A stretch of 64,000 nucleotides of DNA from Owenia fusiformis (Eukaryota > Annelida > Polychaeta > Sabellida > Oweniidae): positions 24,375,936 through 24,439,935 of the forward strand of contig CAIIXF020000006.1 in assembly GCA_903813345.2 (NCBI GenBank), read 5' to 3'. A program made the translations under genes and the position numbers. This document shows, one piece after another, positions 11,901 through 20,700 of the stretch. Position 1 is the first letter of the stretch; every line of letters begins with the position of its first letter. The notes beneath the pieces were generated by a model. The model worked only from the letters and a program-made list of their open reading frames with translations. It was not told the DNA's origin and ran no database searches.

Positions 11901-13599
11901 AATGCAAAAATTTGTCATGCGTCATGATTATTACTTTGCTGTAAATGTTATTTGACATTGTTAAAGCAATTTGAACGTAAATCGGTTCCAAGTAATGGAA
12001 ATGCAACGATTGAATTGTGATATGTTTGTTTGAAATGATATGAGAGATTATTAAAGAAAATTGTAATGTTATTCATTCTTAATGTCATATAACATTAATA
12101 AAAGCACTTTAGATTTAAAACATTTCTTCTTTAATCCTTGAAGGACTTTTGTTAAAGTTACAAATTCCAATAAAGGTCTTTACTCTTAAACTCTTCCCAC
12201 TTGAAATAATTTCCCAGTAGTCAAACGCGATATGCTGCTAAACCAACGCTGCTGCTATTTATACCCCCGCCGAGGCAACGCTCTCATGCGCAGAACGCCG
12301 CTATACCAACGCTCGCATTACCGCTAAACAAACGCTAGCTACCGCTCGCAACCGTTTAACCAACGCTAAAGCAACGCCGGCTTCAGCGGTGCACCGCTAA
12401 GCCAACGCCCGTGTTTTTGTTTTTTTCCCCATTTTGTGCGCGTTGACGAGCGTTGATGATTTTTTTCAACGTTCAAGGAACGCTCCAGCAACGTCCGGGC
12501 GGTGTGACCGGGCCTTAACATATATGAATCATTGGTTTATGAAATGAGCCGTGGGCTGTTGGTCGTTTATTATTGAATTATACCATGGGCTTTTAAGAGA
12601 TTACTCGACCACATTTTAGAGTCGTACTTTTGAAGAGAAGCAATGCCTAAATCAATCTCCTTGTCCAGTTCGACAATAGTACTAGACAAATTATTCAGGG
12701 CTACTTAACATGTCAAGCATTATATTCACACGGGAATAGCCTGACAACGGTAAAGTCAGATACCGTTGTCACAAATGGCGGACATAACCGTCGCTTCAAC
12801 TGTTTAATCACTTGGTTCTCATTTCATGGGATTTTATCGTCACTTATTCTGTGCATGCATTAAGCTCTTTTGATAATGTATCATATGAAATCCCATTTTC
12901 GATCAAATTGGGTCATGGATCGCCACAATATAGCGTCTTCGATATCGTCAATGACAGCGGAATCTGAATTTGAGTAATTGAGTATTAAGACACTTTGATT
13001 GATTGTTGTTCCAAAGGAATTTAGTCTAGGTGCTCTATTAAACATACAGTTCATGAAAATCTAATTGAAGCGATGGTTATGTCCGCCATTTGTGACAACG
13101 GTATCTGACTACCGTTGTCAGGCTATTCCGGGGTGATATTGCGACACAAATACATTTTTATCTCTGCATGAGGTTAAGATTTATATTCCCTAGAGCGACC
13201 GGGTTCGGATGAATATGATATGTACCCGCTCTCTGGATCGAGAGTAGTAATTTTACAGCTAGCAGATGGTGACAAATCGTTTAACGCATGATTTAAGTTT
13301 GTTTCCAAAACATATCCAAGTAGTAGCCAAGATGCGTTAGACATTGCCATCACTTAGACAAGGTGTAACGTTGATGTTTTACAATGGAAATGGCAACCAG
13401 TAACAACGCCTCGCGTACATTAAATGAGTTTTTTTTACTTTTCACTCTTTACTTTCAGATCATAGGTATGCTACTCACTTACTTCGTGCTGCTCGTTCAG
13501 TTTAAGATGCCAACTGGTACATCCATCTGCGACTGCAACATAACGCAGAAATCCATGGACACCGTCGACAACTATTATGCAAATAAAACAGAACTGTGA
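1635..13599 (+). CDS. Gustatory-receptor-like 7TM protein, three exons, 551 aa
   Basis: Spliced model: 1635-2990, 4593-4751, 13459-13599. All introns are phase 0 with good signals (CAG|GTCAGT, TTTTACAG, ACA|GTAAGT, CTTTCAG). The first ATG is at 1635 with A at -3; an in-frame TTG at 1629 is not a credible start. Residues 1-140 are hydrophilic and Asn/Glu-rich. Hydrophobic segments lie near 182-201, 219-240, 275-293, 318-348, 393-416 and 426-450, with a seventh at 506-520. The last one contains T512-Y513-x5-Q519-F520, the TYhhhhhQF signature of the gustatory receptor superfamily. Exon 2 supplies the LTGSSIGLTALDMFVINR stretch typical of the segment before TM7. Phase-0 introns near the C-terminus are also typical of the family. 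Proteins of this family are membrane ligand-gated channels or chemoreceptors in insects; the ligand here is unknown. The long N-terminal extension is unusual. Main uncertainty: whether an extra small exon exists in the long second intron. Confidence 0.82.
3095..3720. repeat. Diverged tandem repeat, unit about 130-150 bp
   Basis: The phrase TTTCAAAATGGC recurs near 3108, 3255, 3392, 3520 and 3563. It is embedded in longer related sequence (CAAGATGG, CTTTGATAA, TATATG, TAGAGACA). Copies are strongly diverged and partial. The array lies in the receptor gene's first intron, and the 95-codon ORF at 3506-3793 is a by-product of it. Confidence 0.65.
4593..4751 (+). CDS. Receptor gene exon 2 (pre-TM7 segment)
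   Basis: A 159-bp exon (53 codons, phase 0/0). It starts after TTCATTTTACAG and ends at ACA|GTAAGT. It encodes an amphipathic segment and the family-typical F..KLTGSSIGLTAL...INR stretch. It lies within no usable ORF of its own, so an ORF-only reading misses it. A run of 13 G at 4503-4515 lies 80 bp upstream in the intron. Confidence 0.82.
5552..5628. promoter_or_regulatory. Three CRE-like sites upstream of the nested gene
   Basis: A full palindromic CRE core TGACGTCA is at 5552-5559. CRE half-site-like TACGTCA occurs at 5591-5597 and 5621-5627. All lie 160-240 bp upstream of the ATG at 5789. In animals this motif is bound by CREB/ATF-type bZIP factors. Use as a promoter here is inferred from position and clustering only; no TATA box is evident. 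Confidence 0.4.
5789..7704 (+). CDS. Small coiled-coil protein (163 aa), nested in receptor intron 2
   Basis: Spliced model: 5789-5906, 6261-6320, 6562-6645, 7475-7704. All three introns are phase 1, and the coding sum is 492 nt including the stop. Donors are CAT|GTAAGG, GAG|GTATGG and GCG|GTGAAT; acceptors are TTTCTTTCAG, CTTTACAG and TATTTCTAG. The ATG is in strong context (AAAAATGG). The N-terminus is highly basic with an amphipathic helix (MGAKKRMQKVWARIRNFFRR). Residues about 55-100 form a Glu/Lys/Gln-rich heptad region likely to be a coiled coil. The C-terminal half is Ser/Thr/Asp-rich and ends in hydrophobic Val-Val-Ile. AATAAA occurs at about 7969, 265 bp past the stop. No family recognised and no transmembrane segment. 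It lies on the same strand as its host gene. Confidence 0.68.
6724..6860. repeat. Fold-back element (about 137 bp)
   Basis: An imperfect palindrome. The left arm begins TTATGTACTGGGAGGTTTTG and the right arm ends AAACCGACCGTACATAA. Inner arms GATATGCATATCTACCT and AGGTAGATGTGCATATCTC flank a short loop. It lies in the third intron of the nested gene and is probably a small non-autonomous fold-back element. Confidence 0.6.
6864..7119. repeat. Inverted repeat pair about 256 bp apart
   Basis: CTTTATCCTATACCAAGTAG at 6863-6882 is matched inverted by CTACTTGGCATAGGATAAAA at 7100-7119. The interior has short repeats of GGGAGATATGG. It directly abuts the fold-back at 6724-6860, so the two may be one composite element. 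Confidence 0.5.
8451..9225. repeat. Minisatellite, 30-bp unit in a 60-bp higher-order pattern
   Basis: Roughly 25 copies of TTGCTGTCTTTACTGTACTA plus a ten-base tail (CTGAGTTCAT). The early part alternates two 30-bp variants (Ctg/CAT type and Ttg/TACA type), giving a 60-bp period. Copies after about 8900 are more degenerate. Because 30 is divisible by 3 and the unit lacks stops, long ORFs appear in two plus frames and one minus frame; these are repeat artefacts. It lies in the receptor's second intron, about 0.75 kb downstream of the nested gene. Confidence 0.9.
9305..9535. repeat. Pyrimidine-rich TTC/TCG tract with a 67-bp duplication
   Basis: The plus strand is nearly all T and C with runs of CTTCGT. 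A block beginning TCATCGTAGTCTTTGTTCAT is duplicated at about 9377 and 9438. Such polypyrimidine/polypurine tracts can adopt non-B structures; no coding function is supported. Confidence 0.7.
9540..10353. other. Intronic DNA with no recognisable feature
   Basis: AT-rich intron of the receptor gene. No exon-like segment, RNA gene or repeat was recognised on either strand. Confidence 0.5.
10354..10915. mobile_element. Non-autonomous DNA transposon (562 bp, TIR CAGGGTGT)
   Basis: The outer 23 bp (CAGGGTGTCAAATAAGTC...) are a perfect inverted repeat of 10893-10915. Similarity continues inward for about 75 bp per side (shared TATGGTACCAAGTGTGATAT region). No transposase is encoded. The left flank is TA but the right flank is CA, so a TA duplication, if it existed, has been mutated. 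The termini resemble those of the TA-flanked element at 54974-56045. Confidence 0.78.
11019..12515. mobile_element. Non-autonomous DNA transposon, 1.5 kb, TAA target duplication
   Basis: Terminal AGGCCCGGTCACACCGCC is matched inverted at 12498-12515. A near-identical inner stretch (GGAGCGTTCCTTGAACGTTG and on through AAAAAATCATCAACGCTCG) continues the inverted repeat for about 80 bp. It is flanked by TAA at 11016-11018 and 12516-12518. Both subterminal regions are packed with degenerate AACGCT/AGCGTT motifs, while the 600-bp centre is AT-rich. A 3-bp TAA duplication suits the PIF/Harbinger superfamily, but no transposase is present, so that assignment is inferred. Confidence 0.85.
12733..13129. 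mobile_element. MITE, 397 bp with about 63-bp inverted termini
   Basis: GGAATAGCCTGACAACGGTA at 12733 is matched inverted at the right end, with only small indels and one or two substitutions over about 63 bp (through GTCACAAATGGCGGACATAAC). Each arm contains a smaller inner inverted repeat (CAACGGTA ... TACCGTTG). It ends about 330 bp before the last receptor exon. No unambiguous target duplication. Confidence 0.82.
13459..13599 (+). CDS. Receptor gene terminal exon (TM7, TYhhhhhQF)
   Basis: Begins after ACTTTCAG in phase 0. Encodes IIGMLLTYFVLLVQF, then a 31-residue Cys/Thr/Asn tail, and stops at TGA 13597-13599. The TY-x5-QF motif is the superfamily hallmark and completes the seven-helix core begun 11 kb upstream. 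An AATAAA lies near 14040; the real poly(A) site is unknown. Confidence 0.85.
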   Translation: MIGMLLTYFVLLVQFKMPTGTSICDCNITQKSMDTVDNYYANKTEL

Positions 13600-14868
13600 T
13601 GGCAATGGCATAAGCATCTGTTGAGGCTATGATGGAGAATGTTATTTTCTTTGTTAGCTGTCATATATCATACCGTGCCACGTCTCCATCAAACAAATAC
13701 CGTCAAAGGCAAATGACGTGCTCCACACAACGACGGGCACATTCCGAAACAAGTCATCTTCACAAATAGATGGCAGAAGAGAGTAAGATATCAAATTAAG
13801 TATATGTGTCGGTCGCCTGTCAGCTTAGATGACAACAATAGATGGCCCATAGATAGATTGCGATTGAACACACTGGACTTGGGATATTTCTCTTTAATTG
13901 TAAATGTACTGTAAACTAATTGAGAGTACATCGATCGTTGATTTAACATTGACGAAAGTGACAGATTTGCTGATTTGAAATGACAGTAAAAAAACACAAA
14001 ATAGAGTGGTATTCACTTTAGAGATACAGTTATGAAACAATAAAAATGGACAACTCTCATATTCTCATTTAATCATGCCATGTTTTTATTCAACACAAAA
14101 GAAACATAGGACCACTCTTGTATCAACAAAAGTAACATAGGATCACACTTGTATAGCAATGGTGTTTTCAATAGCGATATTTTTAAGGAACATTGCCAAT
14201 AGGTGGGATATAGTGTCCAAGAACGATAAAGTATTGTTAAATAAGGTAAGCAAAACCACATTTTTCTCAGATATACAAGGAAACATTAAACTAAATACGA
14301 TATTGTTTTTTGCAAAGAATGTCTTTTATTGTGTCAAACTGAAACAATTTAATGTAGTGTAGATACAAAATACCAGTATAATTGCCATAGGAATAAACAC
14401 TTACACACTATTGAGTAACCCATTTGGAATCATGTTGATTGTTTTCAAAGTGTTTTCCCTTATTATAGGATAACTGTTAGATGTTTATCGAGTCCTTTAC
14501 TTCCATTACTTAACAACCATATCAGACCCATATGAGCTCTGCATTTTATAACACTAGATAGAAGATAATGACTAAGGTAAACCATAGGTGGAACCATGAG
14601 CATCTAGTTGAAAGCCCATGGAACATTTAAAAATACTTTATGACATGAAATAAATATCAGTTTTGATGTTCTTAAGTTAAATGATAATTTTAAACAGCGA
14701 AATCAATGTTCTCAACTCACAAAGTTAAAGACATTTAATTAAAAGATTACAACCATCTACTCATCTTTCTTGATCTACTCAATCATGGGCTTTCATCTAG
14801 TTGAAAGCACATGACTCAATTTACCAAAAATACTAAAGCTACATATACTAATATACTGATAACAGTGT
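13600..14868. other. Intergenic DNA with minor repeats
   Basis: No gene is supported. A two-copy 31-bp tandem repeat containing GTAACATAGGATCACACTTG-like sequence lies at about 14096-14156. The phrase CATCTAGTTGAAAGC occurs twice (about 14600 and 14793). An AATAAA near 14040 could serve the upstream receptor gene. Confidence 0.45.
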
Positions 14869-15079
14869 TTATCCCACCCTAAGTGCTTTATATGATTGTA
14901 TAATAGCATTGTATAACTGCAATATAAAACCAACACTCATCGTATACAACTCTTGAGAACGATATACAACTCCTGGATAGCGTATACAACTCCTGGGCAG
15001 CGTATACAACTCTTCGACTTGATATACAACTGCTGAATTTAGATTAATATTTTATTGATTAAATATTAGGGTGGGATAA
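14869..15079. mobile_element. Small MITE with an internal 20-bp tandem array
   Basis: TTATCCCACCCTAA at 14869-14882 is perfectly inverted at 15066-15079. Inside, about five copies of a roughly 21-bp unit (GTATACAACTCCTGGACAGC type) run from 14942 to 15035. Terminal repeats plus a tandem core are characteristic of some non-autonomous elements that seed minisatellites. Confidence 0.65.
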
Positions 15080-15086
15080 TAAGATC

Positions 15087-15220
15087 ATATAATGGTTGAT
15101 TCTGTATATCGTTATACTCTCGTGAGTATATGATATATTCACTTGTTCCCTTCGGTCACTCGTGAATATATCATATACTCACTTGAGTATAAACACGATA
15201 TACGGAATCAACCATTATAT
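15087..15220. repeat. Near-perfect palindrome / snap-back element (134 bp)
   Basis: ATATAATGGTTGATTC at the left end is inverted at the right end. Pairing continues through ATACTC...GAGTAT and TATGATATATTCAC, leaving a loop of about 20 nt (TTGTTCCCTTCGGTCACTC). It starts only 8 bp after the preceding MITE. Confidence 0.72.
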
Positions 15221-15224
15221 AACC

Positions 15225-16357
15225 TCATAATATACATTATTCTGTAAGAATATACAAAACATATAATGTAAACCTGACTGACAACACAAGCCAGCTTCAA
15301 GAAAATTAACATTACATTGTACATAACAACAATGCACTTCATTTTATATAGATCTCAATGGTAGATTTAATATGGAGAAAAACATGAATACCATTGATAC
15401 ATGTACATTTGTAGTAGATAACTTATAACATCTAATGTTACAATAACCCTAGAGAATACAGTAAAAGAAAAATTTCTACAGTATAAAATGTGAATATTTC
15501 ACTAATTTGACATTTTTATGAGAAATAAAATACAACATTTCATTTATTCTGTTTCCTTATAGTCCTAGCTACATTTAAGGCAGGTCATTAAAACATATCA
15601 ACATACATGTATACACCGAGGATGTTGACCTGATGCCTGAGTTGTTGGTTTATTGCACAAGAGTATTGTTAGCAATTTAATTTATGAACTTTAAGTATAA
15701 GTTTAAGGCTATTATACATGAATCCAGTGCAAGAAATCATAAACAATTAAATTGAATTATTTGTTAAAATTCTTTAATAGAAATAACTGAATTTCAACCA
15801 GAAACATTTTTTGCAAGGATGATATCCAAGGCTCATACACAAAGACCCAGGAACATGTATAATCAAGTGAACCTTGAAGTCCCGAGTAAGGAGATTTTTT
15901 CTTAAGGGACTCAGACTCACTTTATTTTGATCATTAAAAGCCTCAATTTTTAACAAATTTTAGATAAGGACCTCCTATTGGCAAATCATTGTTGATGATA
16001 TCTATAGGTTTTTGCACAAGGCCATGGTTTCTCTTATGACAGCATCCCTTTAACTATGCTTAGTTGTTTAATATGGCATGGATAAACTGTGTTCTGATTG
16101 GCCAGAAGGTAGCACGCCTATTTATGTTTCAAAGTCCTTAAAATAAGACCAAATGATCTCTTGCACAATGATGTATACTCACATAGATGTCTCATTGTAT
16201 AGTACACTACATGTAACTGAGTAAGTAACTTACTCCAGACATCATTATATCCAAAATACATTTTTTGTTTTTTTGAGATTCATCATTTCAGACACACAAC
16301 CTCCTGATTTCAGCACCATCATTTTTAAATATGTCTTTGAATGTCCAAATTGCCCTA
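15225..16357. other. 3' flank of the zinc-finger gene
   Basis: AT-rich, no ORF supported. On the minus strand an AATAAA signal (TTTATT at 15921-15926 on the plus strand) lies about 430 bp beyond the zinc-finger stop codon and is a candidate poly(A) signal, so part of this stretch is probably 3' UTR. Confidence 0.4.
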
Positions 16358-17796
16358 TTAAATTGCAGTATTATTTTCTCTATTTTGCTCATATTCAACA
16401 TCAGTTTTCCCATCTCCAACACCATTAGGAAGAACAGGATCGTTATGTCCCAATGGATTGCCTTTCGTGAACTCTACATTACGCTTGGCAGTGATATCAT
16501 TTATCAATTCAGCATTATCAATTATATCTTTCTTAGACTCTTTGTCCTGTGGCCCATCATTTTCTGTTTCAGCATCTTTATGATCATTTGCTAGACCAGT
16601 ATTTTCTATTTCATTCATAATTGTGTCATCTGGCAGATTAGTATTTTCTGTTTTACCAATTATTGTGTCATCAAGTTGATTAGTGTTTTCTGTTTTACTC
16701 ATTAATGGGTCATTTGGTAAATCACTGGACTCTTTCATTAGAGCATCAAGTTTCATTTCAGTTTCCCCTGATTCATTTGTGATTGTCTCACACTTTGGTT
16801 CTGTCTGCTGTGTAAAAATTGGCACCACGTCAGAATCATGAGATTCATCAAATATTGCATTGGTCAGTTCACTTGACTTATGACTAGAAGTCTCACCTTC
16901 CATTTTGATAGTACCTGATTCTTCATCCATATTCTCAACAGAATAATCCATACTATCATTGGAGTCATATACATGGTCATTTGGCACACTGATGTTTGGA
17001 TTATCTATACTATTGTTTTGATTAGCTATTGGTATAGGGTCACCAGAGCCACCTATACTATCATTTGGAATGTCCACACTATCATTGGGATTCATCTCGT
17101 TATTGCTAGTACTGTCCACACTATTATGGGGATTGTCCACAATATCATTGGGATTCTCCTCACTTTTGCTAGGACTGTCCACACTATTATTGGGATTGTC
17201 CACAATATCATTGGGATTCTCCTCACTTTTGCTAGGACTGTCCACACTATTATTGGGATTGTCCACAATATCATTGGGATTCTCCTCTCTTTTGCTAGGA
17301 CTGTCCACACTATTATTGAGATTGTCCACAATATCATTGGGATTCTCCTCACTTTTGCTAGGACTGTCCACACTATTATTGGGATTTTCCACACTATCAT
17401 TGGGATCATCCATTGCATCATTGGGATAGTTCACACTTTTATTTGGATTATTTGCATTTTCATTGGGATTTTTAATCTGGTCTAGTTTTACCTTATAATT
17501 TTTAGGTTTAAACCAACTTTTCGAATCATTATTTGTCAAGGGATCATCAGAGAAAAAGTCAGTGTCTGTATTTGAGTCTTCTATGACATCATTAACAATG
17601 TAGACATTACCGCTTGTGATGTCATTTTTATCTATTACATCACATATATCATCCAAAGCCACATATGCAGATCCTAGCTTTGTATCCAATGTCTCTAGGT
17701 TTACATATATTCCCTGCATAGATACCATGGCCCCCTGGGAGTCAACCTCCTCTGTACGTAGCAACCATCCTCTGCATTTATGTCTCGTATAATTAC
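16358..17796 (-). CDS. Zinc-finger gene terminal exon (acidic repeat tail)
   Basis: A 1439-bp exon entered in phase 1 after TTTTATTTTACAG. It completes the degenerate twelfth finger, then encodes about 465 residues rich in Asn, Asp, Ser, Pro and Glu, with no fold recognised. About five 63-bp tandem units lie at roughly 17110-17400, each 21 codons, so length changes would stay in frame. Such an acidic low-complexity tail may act as an activation or interaction region; this is inference. Confidence 0.85.
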
Positions 17797-20700
17797 CTGT
17801 AAAATAAAAGAAAACAAGACATCAAGATGCAAAATATCACCACATATCATTTGCTACAGATACAGATGCCGAACACTAAACGCTGCCACAAAAAGTTGGA
17901 GACAATAACAATATGTCACCACTTGTGGTTGTAACATAATTATGTTAATTTTGCTAAATGAATGTGTTCTTTAAATATTTTAATTGAAAATTAAATTGGT
18001 ACTTCAGTTTTATCTACTTGTAAAAATCTTTAAAATCACCTTAAAAATGGAAAATAGCACTATGAATTGATATAGAATGAACAACCAAAAACTAGTATAC
18101 CTTTAGAAGAGAATTTAACATGGCACTTTTCACATTGGACGCTATCAGGAACTTCATTGTGTGTGCGGAAATGATACATATAGCTGATGCGGTGTTTAAA
18201 TCCCTTTCCACATGTGCCGCAAACAAACCGCAATGTGGTGGAGTGAACAGTGACTTGATGTCGACGTAGATTTGCATAATGGTTGAAACCTTTACTACAT
18301 ATGTTGCATTTGTACTTTATTTCTTCTGCAAAAAAAAAATACAATTGGAATTTTCAATTGAAATGATTGATTGGTAGGAGATGGTCAGTAAAGCATTTGG
18401 GTTAAGGGGTTTTCAGGCAGAGTAATAGTATACATGTACATACCTTATAAAAGCACTTAATAAATAAAGCTTGAATAAATTACACAAGGCACTCTAAATC
18501 CAATACAATGGCTGTTGACATTAAGGTTATTTATGCAATCTAAAAGACTAATATCATCTTGTTCTGATATTTATCTTGATGTTTTTTAAATATGCATCTA
18601 TAGGGTACAATATCAAGCTGAGATCGAATTTCATGTAAAAATCATAATTCTCTTTACTATGGGCCTGTTTTGAATCCAAGATAGCAATTTTGTCCCCAGT
18701 ATTCAGGAGCAAATGAAAGCTGCACCCACTTGAGATTTTTAAAATAGGGGTGCACAAAAATCATTGACACTTGCATTAAATAAGCATTATTATGACTAGG
18801 TTTGTTCAGAGTTGTGAAGATTTGCACCCACTAGGAGTAAATAATGGGGACAACACTGCCAAATAAAACATATTGGTTGATAGTGTACCTGTGTGTATGT
18901 TGATATGCATCTTCAGAGCAGTATCTGTTTTGAAGGCTTTCCGGCAATACTCACATTCAAATGTTCTCTCTCTGTGAGTATTCATATGAGACATCAGGTT
19001 TGCCTTAGTCCTGAACATCTAGAACAAACAATTTGTTAGTTCGTTTAATCCTTTCATCCTATTGATTAAGGAATAAATAATGAAAGGCATTATCATTTTG
19101 AATGGACTATCATTATTTATTCCGATTCAAACATAAAAAATGAAGGAAACATTGTTCAACTTTTTGCCATTCTCTTGTCAAAATTCGTCAGTGGCCATCT
19201 CTAGACAGAGGCCTAGATGTGATGTCACAGTACAATGTAGATTCCCGGATGTGCATAATGTATGGTCGTGCAAGTATGGAGAAATAGAGAACAGCTATGC
19301 TGCATTCTGATTGGTTGAGAAATGAGAAACCTAATTAGATCGAGAACATTCATGTTTGAATCATTATTACAGCATTTCTTGCAAGTATGAAAATATCAAA
19401 GCATGATATTTAGAAAAGAAACTGTTTCAGTGATATATGTTCAAATCCACTGTATATCTTCATTACTTTATTTTTTATGTTTGCCTGTCATGTGATGAAG
19501 TTCAAAATAAAAATGTGTCTAATTCCACTCACGATTGGTTTAACATCTAATAATTGGAAAATTTTGACTAAAAAATATTGGTCTGTCAAATTCACTGGGT
19601 ACTACAATAACTGGACAAAAGTAGTAAAAGTAGATTCTGCTGATTATAGGGAACATTTGCATTTCATAATGCCCTATTTCTGGGACAAGAATTTTGTCAA
19701 CAAACCACGCTCTGAGACAATTCCTGTTGAATTTCCAAACCTTGGAAAGATGCATAAAACTGAACTGAAAAATTCAAATTGCTCAAGATATACAATATTA
19801 ATATACAATACATGTACCAGTACCTTGTTACAGACTGTGCATGTTTTCCTCTTGATGTTACTATGGGAATCTCTATGTGACCTCATCATGACTCTAGTCT
19901 TAAATCCTTTACCACACAGGTCACACTTCACTGGCTTTTCATCTGTAATATAATGGTACTTTTAATGTATTGTGACTCTGGTCTTGAAGGCCCCATGGAA
20001 AGTTAGAAAAAATTTTCATGCTATTCAAATGCATGACTTAAAAAGAGAGGTAACCCAGAAATTCTTATTCTATCCAATTGGGATTGATTTTAGACATGGT
20101 AAGTAACATATTTCTAACTGGTTGAGGCTTAATCGACCATTTGTTCTTCTCAGAATTTCAGCAAGGGCGTTATAACTTAACAAGCGGATATGCATCATTG
20201 ACTTAAACATGGGGATATCATCATATCCCTATGTTATCATCATAGCCTATAGGGATATCATGAAACCCTCTATATCTTAGAAGACCAGTAAAATTATGTT
20301 ACTTATTTTCAATTCCAATTGGTTCGAATAGGGTTCTTAAACAACAAGGTAATGCAGTAGTTTGTCATACAGGTGGCACATATTTGAGAAAAGTAAGTTT
20401 TTCTCCCACTTTTTCTGCAGACAATAGATACAGTTACTAAATTACTAAACATGTTCATACAAAAATTGCATTGTAATTATTTTTATTACTTGAATGGACT
20501 GTTTTATGCCTTGTAACGTCAGACCTCGTGGTGAATGTTTTCCCGCAAATGTCACATGAGAATGGCCTCTCTTTGGTGTGATGATGCAATATGTGGACTC
20601 TGCGACTTGTGTGGTACAGAAATCTCATATCGCAGTAATCACACTTGTACTTCTTTTCACCTGTTAGAGAGTAGATTTAGAGCAGTTGTTATTTTAAAAG

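Noticed and set aside
16973-17485. 170-, 119- and 109-codon frames opposite or across the zinc-finger last exon
   Set aside because: Shadows of the coding 63-bp repeat; the minus-strand frame joins in phase with the finger exons and these do not.
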